42,034 bases of DNA from Aliihoeflea aestuarii (GTDB lineage Bacteria; Pseudomonadota; Alphaproteobacteria; Rhizobiales; Rhizobiaceae): contig NZ_JAAAMK010000017.1 of assembly GCF_024105665.1 (NCBI RefSeq), positions 1 through 42,034 of the forward strand, read 5' to 3'. Position 1 is the stretch's first letter; each line of letters opens with the position of its first letter. The notes under the pieces are model-generated. The model was given only the letters and a program-made list of their open reading frames with translations. It was not told where the DNA came from and did no database searches. Made by a program: the position numbers and the translations under genes. Shown piece by piece: positions 1 through 8,458 of the stretch.

Positions 1-114
1 GGCATTTGGCTCGTCAGCTTCATGCACTATGATCTGGGATATATCGACCTGGAACAGAAGACCTTGCAGACCATCGACAACCCGTTCGGCACGAGGTTGT
101 CACCCATGTCTTAG
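1..114 (+). CDS. IS481-family transposase, C-terminal fragment (runs off left edge)
   Basis: Thirty-seven codons and a TAG stop are visible, ending in the residues NPFGTRLSPMS. This matches the end of the integrase-core (DDE) transposase of the IS481 group common in Alphaproteobacteria. The rest of the gene lies outside the window. The stop codon lies next to inverted-repeat-like sequence, as is usual for these elements. A second IS481-type transposase starts at the right edge in the same orientation. Whether the two are the same element cannot be told, because different parts of the gene are visible. Confidence 0.7.
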   Translation, partial: GIWLVSFMHYDLGYIDLEQKTLQTIDNPFGTRLSPMS

Positions 115-134
115 GTACATTCTGTTATGTCACC
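100..134 (+). repeat. right terminal repeat of the left IS481-type element
   Basis: The sequence reads CACCCATGTCTTAGGTACA, then about 9 bases, then GTCACC. Its reverse complement aligns with the start of the right-hand element (about 41926-41956): GGTGAC, a short spacer, TGTACC, then ACATGGGT and AC. The two therefore behave as inverted terminal repeats of related elements. The exact outer base was not fixed. Confidence 0.5.
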
Positions 135-275
135 GACCGCAAAGTTCCGCTTATCGAAACGCTAAGTGAACGTAAATAAAGGGTTTTTTCGCATAGTGGC
201 CCTCACTGCACCTGGAACAACCTCGTCAATCTCGCTCAAAAGCGCGCACGCGGCCAAAACCGATGGCTTTCGGCC

Positions 276-302
276 AAAAAAAATAGCCCGGCGAGCCGGG
301 CT
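276..302 (-). terminator. rho-independent terminator of the tnsA-tniABQ operon
   Basis: On the minus strand an 8-base arm AGCCCGGC pairs with GCCGGGCT around a tiny loop, followed directly by a run of eight T after one A. It lies 20 bases past the tniQ stop, so it should end transcription of the transposition operon. Confidence 0.85.
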
Positions 303-322
303 TGAGGTGAACGACTGGAGGG

Positions 323-2185
323 TTATCTGAGGTCGGGCAATGCCGCTCGATCATAAAACCTCGTGCCGACCAGTTCCTTCGGAAAAGCCGGAGCCAGACC
401 TACCTTCTCAAGTTTGCAGCGGAGAGTGCCAGGGTGAATCCCGGTCTCCTCGGAAAGATTGCGTAGAGAAATATAGCGCTGGGCGAAGTCGTCCACACTG
501 TCGGGGTCTGGCACAGTGGTTCTCGACTCGGACCCAGGAACGCCGCGCAAGACCGTCTCGATGATGCCATGTTTGGCAAGAGCGCCGACAACCGTGGTGG
601 ACGTCTTAATCACGCTAGCTGCGTGGTTATAGCTGAAGGCCGAGCGATACCCTCTGCTTGTCGCTTCCATCGCGGGAGCCTTATTCGTGAAGAACATGGC
701 AATCTCATCGAGGCTCACAAGGACTGACTTAAACCCAGACTCGTGCGGGTCGTATCGGATTTCCCTCAATCCCCCCGTAAGGATTGCTTTCACGATATCG
801 ACAATCTTGTGCCTGGACATACCGGCAGCGGGCGCGATTGCGAGGAATTGGGGCTCATCGTCTCGGATTTCGATGGCTCGGGCAGTAAGGCCGGAGAGAA
901 ATTCGTCAAGCTCCCGTTTCGGGATAGCGTGCTGAGTTAGCGGACCTTCGTCGACCGCGGCAAGCGGCTCAAGAAGGCCCGCTGCTGCCATTTGCCTTGC
1001 GCATTTGAAACGCACGTTCAGATACCTCGCCGCTGTCTCAAGTGGCAGCGCATCCTTAGCCATGTCCAAAAAGGGTTTGGCGGCGGCGGCGTTGAACAGG
1101 ATTCGTCCGCTGTGAAGCTTCGCCGCCTCGGAAGAGATGATACCTTTTTTCTCAAGCAATCGGCGAAGCCGGATGTGATGCATGCCTGTTTCGCTGGCAG
1201 CTGACTTTACAGAATGGATATGCCGGGTCACGACCTCTCGGCCGAGGCACAGATCGCCTGGTCCCAGTGGCATGGACCGAACAGCTTGATCGAAGGCGAT
1301 ATCCCTCAAGGCATCATACTCAGGATCGTCGTTTGCCCTTGTCAGATAGGCCTGAAGCGAAGGCCAGGCGCTGCTGGCCGTTCTCGCCGGTTCTGGCATC
1401 CGTAACTGGACCTGCTCAAGGAGTGCCCGCACAGCCTCAGGGCCAGCGCTAGCCACCATGAAACCGCTCGAGGCGGACTGACGAAGCATCGCGGGCGTCA
1501 TGTGTGCAAGCATGACGTCCTTGAACAGTTCAGTGCCACCCGTCAGTTCGCACATGCGCGCTGCCGCATCGATACGAAAGCCATTCAGCCAATTGGACTC
1601 GGGTCGCGTTCCGGCCAAGCGACCGACGATGTACTCTTCCAGAGGAGCTTCGTGCGCAGGTCGCTGGTCTGCCGAAGACAAAGTGGCTTGCAAGTGAGAC
1701 TGGATGGCAGCCGCGAAATCCAATGCCGACGGCCCGTCACCCGCAGGTACGCAGACCAGCTCGGTCTTGTGCAGATGGCACGTGCGATAGGAAGAGAACA
1801 TCCATGCAGACCGACGGTACGGACGTCCTTCGACGAGGCCGGACCCGCCATCGGCGTCGGACCGGATGCATTCCGGGCAAAAGCGCAGGCTCCTGAAGTC
1901 CAATCCCTGGACCGCGACGAGTTCGTCGCCGAAGCGATAACGGTTCCGTTCTTCGAGGATGAACGTTCTTGCGCGAATTGCAGAAGCGGATGATCCGGTG
2001 ACCAAGGCCAAACGATCAATGGCGATCTGGTCTCCGGCAGCGATCTCCCGCAGGGGCGCGCCGATGTCGCGACAAAATTCCCCAGGCGAACGCTTGTTCA
2101 GGAACGCGACCCGGGAGATGAAACTCCAAGTCGTCTCGTCGTTGTGGAAAAATGCCGAGAATTTGCTGGGAAGGAGACCGCTCAT
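323..2185 (-). CDS. tniQ: TniQ family transposition protein
   Basis: The product is about 620 residues. The N-terminal third carries the TniQ pattern: a CPEC pair, an aromatic stretch (SAWMFSSY) and a CHLH box followed by a hydrophobic patch, which together form the zinc-binding TniQ core. TniQ/TnsD proteins choose or license the target site for the TniA/TniB transposase. The ATG at 2185 overlaps the tniB stop (ATGA), which fixes the start and shows translational coupling. The long C-terminal part is rich in short helical, HTH-like segments and may be the target-reading region; that is inference from position. It is the last gene of the operon before the terminator. Confidence 0.88.
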   Translation of the reverse strand: MSGLLPSKFSAFFHNDETTWSFISRVAFLNKRSPGEFCRDIGAPLREIAAGDQIAIDRLALVTGSSASAIRARTFILEERNRYRFGDELVAVQGLDFRSLRFCPECIRSDADGGSGLVEGRPYRRSAWMFSSYRTCHLHKTELVCVPAGDGPSALDFAAAIQSHLQATLSSADQRPAHEAPLEEYIVGRLAGTRPESNWLNGFRIDAAARMCELTGGTELFKDVMLAHMTPAMLRQSASSGFMVASAGPEAVRALLEQVQLRMPEPARTASSAWPSLQAYLTRANDDPEYDALRDIAFDQAVRSMPLGPGDLCLGREVVTRHIHSVKSAASETGMHHIRLRRLLEKKGIISSEAAKLHSGRILFNAAAAKPFLDMAKDALPLETAARYLNVRFKCARQMAAAGLLEPLAAVDEGPLTQHAIPKRELDEFLSGLTARAIEIRDDEPQFLAIAPAAGMSRHKIVDIVKAILTGGLREIRYDPHESGFKSVLVSLDEIAMFFTNKAPAMEATSRGYRSAFSYNHAASVIKTSTTVVGALAKHGIIETVLRGVPGSESRTTVPDPDSVDDFAQRYISLRNLSEETGIHPGTLRCKLEKVGLAPAFPKELVGTRFYDRAALPDLR

Positions 2186-3204
2186 CGGCCACGCTCCACC
2201 CGCACCTTCTGGAAGGAAGGTGGCATCGGCGACGGTGAGAATACGTCCTGCAGCGCGGAACCCACGACGATGCTTTGCCAATTCTCCGATGCGAAGACAT
2301 TGGCATCGTCCGGGCACCCCGTCCGGATCGCATAGACGTCCGCGAAATGGCTCATCCGAAGCTTGTCGAGACCATCGTCCAGAGCCTTCAACGCGGCATC
2401 CTGTACAAATTCGATAAGGGTGCCGAACTGGAATTCGGACGCGTGCATCAAACGCGTGATAATCTCCAGATCCTGTTCCACGTCGACCAAGGGCGTCTTC
2501 TTCTCGATCAGCTTCCGGACCCGATCCAAGACCCAACGATGATCCTGCTCGGCATTCAGGTCGGGGAAGGCAACATTCAGGCACCGACGCTTGATCTGCG
2601 TGTCCTCTTCCAGGAACGGTACGAAATCAGGCGTTCCTGAAAGGATGAGGGAAACCGGCCATTCCCTTCGCTGAACGAGCGCCTTGAACGTGTCCCGAAT
2701 GTTCTGGACACGATTGCGGTTCGCCTTGGCTGTGACGTGCTGGATCTCATCGATGTGCAGATAGCGGATGCCCTGCATCTCGAGGCGCTCGCGGACCATG
2801 TCCCAGACTTCGTACTCTTTGGGATCGCGCCTCAGCGGATAGCCGAGTGCCTTGAGCACTTCGATGCCGAGCTGCTTGAGCGTGCAAGGCGATGGAGCCT
2901 TGAGCGAGATCAGCGGACATCCCGCGTCGAGTTCATGCAAACCAGAAAATTCCGGCCGGTTTGCGAACGCGCGCTCCAATGCTCTTGTCTTGCCCGCCCC
3001 GGAGCGCCCGACGAGAGCGAGGATTTTGCACTCAGCCAGACGGCCGACGCGATCTCCGTCCGTGCGCGGCGTATGCACCCGATCGGTGACGATGATCAGC
3101 TCCTGCAACCTCTGTTCGAGCACGTCATCCTGGTCACGCTTCAGGTAAGCCTTGAGCAGATCACGTGCGATTTGGTCGGTCGGGTTCTCGGTCGCGTTCT
3201 TCAA
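2182..3204 (-). CDS. tniB: TniB AAA+ ATPase (TnsC-like transposition regulator)
   Basis: The product is about 340 residues. A Walker A motif GRSGAGKT lies near residue 65 and a Walker B LHIDEIQH near residue 150, followed by an LSGTPDF segment, as in TniB/TnsC ATPases that link target selection to the transposase. The start is a TTG one base after the tniA stop, with GGAGG six bases upstream; the reading frame continues further upstream but inside tniA. The gene overlaps tniQ by four bases downstream. The TniB assignment is secure from motifs and context. Confidence 0.87.
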   Translation of the reverse strand: MKNATENPTDQIARDLLKAYLKRDQDDVLEQRLQELIIVTDRVHTPRTDGDRVGRLAECKILALVGRSGAGKTRALERAFANRPEFSGLHELDAGCPLISLKAPSPCTLKQLGIEVLKALGYPLRRDPKEYEVWDMVRERLEMQGIRYLHIDEIQHVTAKANRNRVQNIRDTFKALVQRREWPVSLILSGTPDFVPFLEEDTQIKRRCLNVAFPDLNAEQDHRWVLDRVRKLIEKKTPLVDVEQDLEIITRLMHASEFQFGTLIEFVQDAALKALDDGLDKLRMSHFADVYAIRTGCPDDANVFASENWQSIVVGSALQDVFSPSPMPPSFQKVRVERGR

Positions 3205-3205
3205 A

Positions 3206-5332
3206 TCAGTCCTCCAGGAAGTCGTCGCTGTCGTCGGTGTTCGATTGGCCGACCGACGGCCCGGAGATGATGCTGTTTTCAGTGGCTGGGAGATCGGTGA
3301 CGGGGTTCGTCTCCTCCTCATCATAGGCCTCGAGCATGTCGCATTCGGAAAGCGCATCATCAGTGCGGGCAAACTTCGAGATGGAGTCGGCCAGTCCTAC
3401 GAGGCGCGCATTCGAGTAGGTCAGCGGGAACAGACCGGCGCGCTGCTCGGCCGACATGACGAACTGTCTGATGTCGCGGTAGGCTGCATCTACGACAGGT
3501 TTTGCCATCTCGGCCTGAGCGGCGAATTCCTTCATGTCCTCCGCACGGTTCTTTAGCCACGTATCCAACGCCACCCTTTTCAGGTCGTCGCGCACGGCGT
3601 TCACGGTCAGCCATTTGTCATCCAGGTGGACCCAGATCCGGCTGAGGTCGGTTTGATCCACGCGGATTTTCACCTTGGCGGTGTTCTTCTCACGACGTGC
3701 ACGGTGCAGGTCGTCGTGGGAGTAGAAGATGCCGAAAACTTCGATACCTTCACGGCGTAAGGTGCGCTCGAGCGTGACCCCGAACACGGAGCCGATCGTG
3801 TTGGCATCGGCATGCGGCCGAATGAAATGCCTCTTGCCCAAGCGGTTCCAGCACTCGTTGGGCGTCTCGCCGCCCAACCCGTCATGGGGCTGATTGTGGT
3901 AGATGTCGACGATATAGCGGATCAGAAGCAGGTAGAGCTCGTCCGCATCCATGATCGCCATGGCCTCTGCATCGTAGTCGCCTTTGGCCGCGACATTTTC
4001 GAACGTCCGGCCGTGAAACAGTGACACGAACTGTTTGTGGAGGGTAGAGAACACGCGCTCGATCCGACCGCGCATCTGGGGCACACCCGCGGGCGGGAAA
4101 ATTTGATCTGCCCCAAGATCGCCGCAAGCGGCTCGCGTCTCATGAGCGTAATAGGCTGCCCCGGTGTCGGTTGCCATTGCCTCGAATCGCCCGCCTGCAA
4201 GCCAGGGGCTCCTGCAGCCCGCTGCAGCCGCGATCGCGGACTTGTCGCTGACGGCCATCCGCATCGTCGCGAGAGCGTCTTCCGAGGTTGGCGAGCCTTT
4301 GATGAGATGCGCGGCGACGATGGAGCGGGTGGCACAATCGATCATGACCGAAAGCCAGACGCGGGTCTTTTTGGCCTCGGCTTTCTGCTTTGGGGAGAGT
4401 TTGCTCCAGAGCTCTGCCTTTTGAAGTAGCGTTTGTAGCGAGACGAGCCACTCGTCCATTTCGACACGCTCAAGCGGACGACGGATGGAGTGCTCGTGCC
4501 TTACGGGAGAAAACTTGTTCCTTGCCTTCGCGAAGCCCTCTCGGACTGCCACCGTTTGATATACGTTCAGCTTGGTAATCTCGCGGCTCAGCGTGGACAT
4601 TGAGGGAACTGCCAAGGTGGGTTCGCCTTCCTCGCTCCGGCGGGTGTTCAGGTCGTTCATCTGTTCGTGCAGTTGTCTCATGATCTGTTCTTTCGATGGA
4701 CGCCGACTATCGGCATAGGATTCGGCGGCTTGGACGAGCAGCGCGCGAACCTGTTCATGGAGCCGATCCGTCCGGTTGCCACTGCGGCCGTATCGGTCGC
4801 GAAAGACAATCGGATCGAAATCGGCGGCTTCGTATTTGCGAAGCCATTCTCTCAGGCATGTCGGGCTGGGCGGACCGTAGCTTTTCCTCAGGCGGTCACA
4901 GCGGCCGGACCGGGCCTCTGCGCGAGATGCCAAGCCCATGATCCGAAGTTCGTTTTCTGCAACGAATTCTCTGATCGCTTGATCGGAACGGCTGACTTTC
5001 CCGGCGCGCTCTTCCTCCAGGAACGCGTCGCACCAGTCCTTTCGCCAATAGATTTTCGGCAGCTCGTCACGAGGAAGGGTCTGCAAGGTGTAGCCGCTCG
5101 CGCGTCGCTTCCCGCTGGACCGCGAGAAAAAGCGGGGATGCAGCTGGACGTGCTCATTCCAGATGGAACGCAGTTCGTCATGGCTGAACTGATGGTAGGC
5201 ATCAGGCATGTCCAGACGGCGCAGGGTGTGGCCATCGTCGTCGAAGGAGTCGGGCACATAGTCGATGCCGGAAATCGTCACCTTGTCCTGCGGCTCCAGA
5301 CGGATCGGCAAGGTTTCGCAAGGCGCGTTCAT
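3206..5332 (-). CDS. tniA: TniA/TnsB-type DDE transposase
   Basis: The product is about 708 residues with an Mu/TniA-type integrase core. The likely catalytic residues are Asp ~293 (VEMDEW), Asp ~389 (ATDTGAAYY) and Glu ~424 (RGRIERVF). The last two are 35 residues apart, the classic D35E spacing. The N-terminal region is helix-rich and should bind the transposon ends; the C-terminal tail is acidic. The ATG overlaps the tnsA stop (ATGA) and has GGAGG six bases upstream. It performs strand transfer at the 3' ends; with the upstream TnsA-like protein it would form a two-part, cut-and-paste transposase as in Tn7. Confidence 0.9.
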   Translation of the reverse strand: MNAPCETLPIRLEPQDKVTISGIDYVPDSFDDDGHTLRRLDMPDAYHQFSHDELRSIWNEHVQLHPRFFSRSSGKRRASGYTLQTLPRDELPKIYWRKDWCDAFLEEERAGKVSRSDQAIREFVAENELRIMGLASRAEARSGRCDRLRKSYGPPSPTCLREWLRKYEAADFDPIVFRDRYGRSGNRTDRLHEQVRALLVQAAESYADSRRPSKEQIMRQLHEQMNDLNTRRSEEGEPTLAVPSMSTLSREITKLNVYQTVAVREGFAKARNKFSPVRHEHSIRRPLERVEMDEWLVSLQTLLQKAELWSKLSPKQKAEAKKTRVWLSVMIDCATRSIVAAHLIKGSPTSEDALATMRMAVSDKSAIAAAAGCRSPWLAGGRFEAMATDTGAAYYAHETRAACGDLGADQIFPPAGVPQMRGRIERVFSTLHKQFVSLFHGRTFENVAAKGDYDAEAMAIMDADELYLLLIRYIVDIYHNQPHDGLGGETPNECWNRLGKRHFIRPHADANTIGSVFGVTLERTLRREGIEVFGIFYSHDDLHRARREKNTAKVKIRVDQTDLSRIWVHLDDKWLTVNAVRDDLKRVALDTWLKNRAEDMKEFAAQAEMAKPVVDAAYRDIRQFVMSAEQRAGLFPLTYSNARLVGLADSISKFARTDDALSECDMLEAYDEEETNPVTDLPATENSIISGPSVGQSNTDDSDDFLED

Positions 5333-6081
5333 TGGCGGCCTCCAACGGCAGGCCCGGGCCTCACCGCTCGAATCCGCGAGGAATGGGTGAGGGGGAGGTC
5401 TTCGGTGCACTTCACGAGGCCGAGACCGAAGGCGTGGGCAAGTGCGAGGAACCCCTTCGGCGTGTTGAGCCCGGCGGTCATGAGAAGCGCTTCCGCACTC
5501 ATGGTCCCGTGGAACGTTCTGATGGCGTCAACAATGATCGCGACGTCAGCCGGATCCGCATCGCGATTGGCAGCGAACACGAGACGGGCATTCGCGGCCC
5601 GCACGCGCGTGATATGGCGGTCGGTGCGAAGGTGAACGAACTGTCCCGCCCTGCGCGGCAACCGTTGTCGGACCTTGGAAAGAATGTCGGTGATGCCGGA
5701 CTTGGCGACATCCCGCTCGTATTTGACTGCGATCAGGTGCGTCGATCCGTCTTTCAAGTTCACGGAAAAGTCGAAGAAGTGGCTGCGCTCGGTACCGTTT
5801 TCGTCACGGAACTTGACGGGCCCCGCCTGTTCCCGGAGCGCGACTACGCGCGGATCGGTCAGGAGGATGTACGCAGCATCACGCTCGAGAACGCTCTCGT
5901 AGTGGACTTCGCGATTGTTCAGCGGATTGATGATCGTGCCGCGAAACGATCCTCTGGACCGCAACGTGATGTTGCGCTGGGCAAGGGAGCGGCGAGGCGG
6001 AACGCGCACTCCTGCGGTCTCCTCCATGCGGGTGGGGATGCTGGATTCACGGCTCCAGCCGGATTTCGAATTCGTGGTCAA
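5329..6081 (-). CDS. tnsA: TnsA-like heteromeric transposase endonuclease subunit
   Basis: The product is about 250 residues. The pattern HYESVLERD, then FFDFSV, then IAVKYE fits the PD-(D/E)XK active site of TnsA, which cuts the 5' transposon ends. Tn7 TnsA has Gln-x-Lys in the last motif; here Ala replaces the Gln while the Lys is kept. The start is a TTG with AGGAG nine bases upstream. It is the promoter-proximal gene of a coupled tnsA-tniA-tniB-tniQ operon. By analogy with Tn7 one element end should lie just right of this gene, but no clear terminal repeat array was found there. Confidence 0.78.
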   Translation of the reverse strand: MTTNSKSGWSRESSIPTRMEETAGVRVPPRRSLAQRNITLRSRGSFRGTIINPLNNREVHYESVLERDAAYILLTDPRVVALREQAGPVKFRDENGTERSHFFDFSVNLKDGSTHLIAVKYERDVAKSGITDILSKVRQRLPRRAGQFVHLRTDRHITRVRAANARLVFAANRDADPADVAIIVDAIRTFHGTMSAEALLMTAGLNTPKGFLALAHAFGLGLVKCTEDLPLTHSSRIRAVRPGPAVGGRQ

Positions 6082-6746
6082 GATACAAATCTCCTGCGTT
6101 CTCCGGTGGCTGCCGGAGCTGAAACCCCTTGATTGGGGGACGTGATGAGGCTTCGGACGACGTGTCCGGAAACGTCAGCGACGTATTCGCAGGATGTGAT
6201 TTGCCCCCAGGGAGGCAGTTGAGACAAGCAGTTGCATTGGCGTACCTCCTTGGTTGGCCGCGGGAGTGCGGCAAGTTGCAATGATCGATCCTCCCCGTAA
6301 TGGAGGACGGAAATGATCGACAGCACGGTTACCGTCGCTCGACCGAATAATCAGTCGAGACGGGTACCGTTCAAGTTTGTGCAGATGGAAGAAGCCCGGG
6401 CGCGGTCGCGCCGACTCCGATATCGAAGCTTACGCAGCCGTGGAGCTTTTCGCTCTGACACTTATCGATATTGGAGAGAACATGTTGGCTTCCTTTGATG
6501 TCCGGCGAACCGGAGGTGGGCTCAATATTAGCTCGCTGTGATAAAGGCAAGATCTTTTTTCTGGCAGCGGCAAATCTTCCCCGACCGCATCGAATAGAAC
6601 AAATAATGAACGATATGCATCAGGTATCGCGTCACGCTAGCATCGAAAAGATCCCGCCGTCTCGGATTGGCGTTCGGCCTCGGCCATTTGCAGCCGGCGG
6701 CAGGTTCATCCAACCTATTCATGTGAGTGTGGATGAGGAGTAGCAG
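6082..6746. other. 665-base stretch upstream of tnsA without a confident gene
   Basis: This should contain the promoter of the transposition operon and, by analogy with Tn7, a transposon end. Visible items are a short repeat (ATGATCGA at about 6281 and 6313) on either side of a CCTCC/GGAGG hairpin and one possible broken small gene, listed separately. No array of roughly 20-base transposase sites could be recognised by eye. Confidence 0.4.
6313..6541 (+). pseudogene. possible frameshifted small gene, unknown function
   Basis: An ATG with a good GGAGG site (GGAGGACGGAAATG) opens a frame that looks natural for about 30 codons and then turns into Arg/Ser-rich sequence. From about 6400 a different frame reads naturally (ADSDIEAYAAVELFALTLID) to a TGA at 6541. 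This suggests one small gene broken by an indel. No family was recognised and the call is weak. Confidence 0.22.
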
Positions 6747-7085
6747 ATGCCGATTAATTGGAATCAGAATAGCCGGGAGAATTGGCTGCTCGAAACACTG
6801 CGGTTCGATTACGAAGCCGGTTTTGTTGACCTGCTTTTCCGAGATGTGTCGCAATGGGGCAAGGAATTGCGAGCGTCAGGCTCACCTGAAGTCCGCGAGA
6901 GAATTGCGTGGTTTGAACGTGAGGCCGAACGCTGCGCCTTCGTAGAGGATGAACATGGTAAAGGAAGTCTGCTCAATCTCGAACATCCATTTGTCCAGAA
7001 ATCCATGGACAATCCCCGCATATTAACGCGAGATCATGTCGAGGCTGCGCGCCGCTATCGTCAGATCATGGGAACCGCGGCTTAA
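6747..7085 (+). CDS. hypothetical protein, 112 aa
   Basis: The ATG has GAGGAG nine bases upstream. The product is soluble, rich in Arg and Glu, and starts MPINWNQNSRENWLLE. No known domain was recognised. Its 3' end overlaps the convergent gene at 7066-7422 by 20 bases. It lies just outside the transposition module and may be ordinary accessory DNA. Confidence 0.55.
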   Translation: MPINWNQNSRENWLLETLRFDYEAGFVDLLFRDVSQWGKELRASGSPEVRERIAWFEREAERCAFVEDEHGKGSLLNLEHPFVQKSMDNPRILTRDHVEAARRYRQIMGTAA

Positions 7086-7422
7086 CGGGCTCGGCTACCG
7101 CCGCGCGGAGTTCCGTGATCGTTTCGTATCGGCCATCATCTACGCGTTTGTCTGCGGACGCAAAGGCAAGATAACGCGCGCCATTCGTAGCCAGATCGAT
7201 CACCAGCCAATGTTCCGATTGAAAATTCCGCAGAGCTTCCCGGACCTCCTCGGAGTCCAACAGTTGATGGACAATTCGAAGCTGCCGCTTTCTCATCTCT
7301 CCCAGTAGTCTGTGAAGTCCTTCCACACCAAGATAAGCTTGGGTGGGAAACCCGTCGTCGGTCGTCCCGAAAAACCAGAAATCGGTATGATCTTCGGTAA
7401 GCCTGAATCCTATCGACTGCAT
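7066..7422 (-). CDS. hypothetical protein, 118 aa
   Basis: The ATG at 7422 is chosen because GGAGG lies four bases upstream; the frame extends further but without a site. The sequence looks like a compact alpha/beta protein with several aromatic segments (DFWFFG, HWLVID) and no signal peptide or membrane helix. The family was not recognised. It is convergent with the preceding plus-strand gene. Confidence 0.55.
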   Translation of the reverse strand: MQSIGFRLTEDHTDFWFFGTTDDGFPTQAYLGVEGLHRLLGEMRKRQLRIVHQLLDSEEVREALRNFQSEHWLVIDLATNGARYLAFASADKRVDDGRYETITELRAAVAEPVKPRFP

Positions 7423-7499
7423 GACACCTCCATTTACGTCGGCGGCATACAGCACAACAGGTTAATCGTTAGCTCAGTCGTAAATTTGATCCGTGGAGC

Positions 7500-7625
7500 T
7501 CATTGAAAGCAAACCGGGTTCCGGCCGCCAGGCTTGCTATAAGCACTGTTGTTCCCGCAGCGACGTCCATTTCGCATCTGGTCATACGGACAGTCGCAAG
7601 TGCCTACGTAGGGTGCCCTTGATCG
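7500..7625 (-). pseudogene. out-of-frame C-terminal tail of the SH3 protein
   Basis: In a different frame from the upstream SH3 gene, the residues CDCPYDQMRNGRRCG followed by SAYSKPGG and PVCF end at a TGA at 7500-7502. This Cys-rich ending is, in my recollection, typical of the C-terminus of small SH3/YHYH-type proteins in sphingomonads. The SH3 gene and this tail are therefore parts of one gene split by a frameshift near 7605-7625. Confidence 0.5.
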
Positions 7626-8130
7626 GCGTTCCTGCCGAGGACCGTGCTGGAGCGATGGATCGCAGCGGCTGTATTGGAACCGAGACGGAACGGCGCTGTG
7701 GCGGCTCATCCGGCAGCTGTTCAGCAAGATAGTCACCATGCATCCAACCTGAGAAGCCTCCAACGGCAACGTAATGCCATGCGGATTCGGTTGCCGTTGA
7801 TCGAACCTGGGTACGCACCGGAGCCGTCCAGACCACAGGTGCCTCAGTGGTCGGCTGTTCGCGGAGCCGAACATTCGCTGTGGTGTAGAGTACCCGAGCG
7901 GACTCTTGGGGTCGCGGTGATGATGTATCTGTAGCCATTGGGGCAGGGGGCTGAGTTTGCGTGACGAATGCCGTTTGACGCTGACGAGACACCTCCTGCG
8001 TCGAAGTCGGCACGGAGGCTTGTGACTGATCATCGGGATACTGCCTCTCACCCGGCTCGCTGCTCCACCAAGCAGCGGCGAGCACTGCGGCCGCCAACCA
8101 GCCAAGTTTGCCGCCGGACTTCTTTCCCAC
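7582..8130 (-). CDS. SH3-domain protein, frameshifted near the 3' end
   Basis: The readable frame gives 182 residues. A short N-terminal hydrophobic segment (LGWLAAAVLAAAW) suggests a membrane anchor or signal. A Ser/Thr/Gln-rich linker follows, then a bacterial SH3 domain (YTTANVRLREQPT ... HYVAVGGFSGWMHGDYL, about residues 80-135). SH3b domains bind peptidoglycan or proteins in the cell envelope. The natural Cys-rich ending is in another frame, so the last ~20 residues read here are probably not native. Confidence 0.6.
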   Translation of the reverse strand: MGKKSGGKLGWLAAAVLAAAWWSSEPGERQYPDDQSQASVPTSTQEVSRQRQTAFVTQTQPPAPMATDTSSPRPQESARVLYTTANVRLREQPTTEAPVVWTAPVRTQVRSTATESAWHYVAVGGFSGWMHGDYLAEQLPDEPPQRRSVSVPIQPLRSIAPARSSAGTPIKGTLRRHLRLSV

Positions 8131-8458
8131 TTGCTTGCCCCAGATGCTATACGTCCCACGAGCAACAGAACCAGATTTGAATTCCCAAGTCGATCGCTGT
8201 CAAAACTGATTTATCCTTCAGACATGCCAGATGAAGGGTACGGAACCAATATCGAATCCTTCGTTCGTATTTCAGGCAGGGTCTCGTTGCGCATGTCTGA
8301 ATTTATTGGCGGACTTCTGTTGCCATCCCACTGAGTATTCGTAATCTTCTCACTCCAGCAGCTACGGTTTCCTTAGGGTTTGATGAGATAGGTCAAATTC
8401 CGGGGTGGGCCGCGAGCTCGGGGATTTGTTGCGGCCAGTGGACGATGGGTTGGGGAAA
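8131..8458. other. 328-base divergent intergenic region
   Basis: It lies between the leftward SH3 gene and the rightward protease gene and should hold both promoters. No convincing gene, repeat or operator was seen. Confidence 0.4.

Noticed and set aside
4667-5635. A 322-codon plus-strand frame over tniA and tnsA
   Set aside because: It is antisense to motif-bearing transposase genes and shows no fold of its own.
6082-6746. Tn7-like right-end array of transposase binding sites
   Set aside because: Expected here by analogy with Tn7, but no repeated ~20-base sites or TGT/ACA end could be identified by eye, so no end was annotated.
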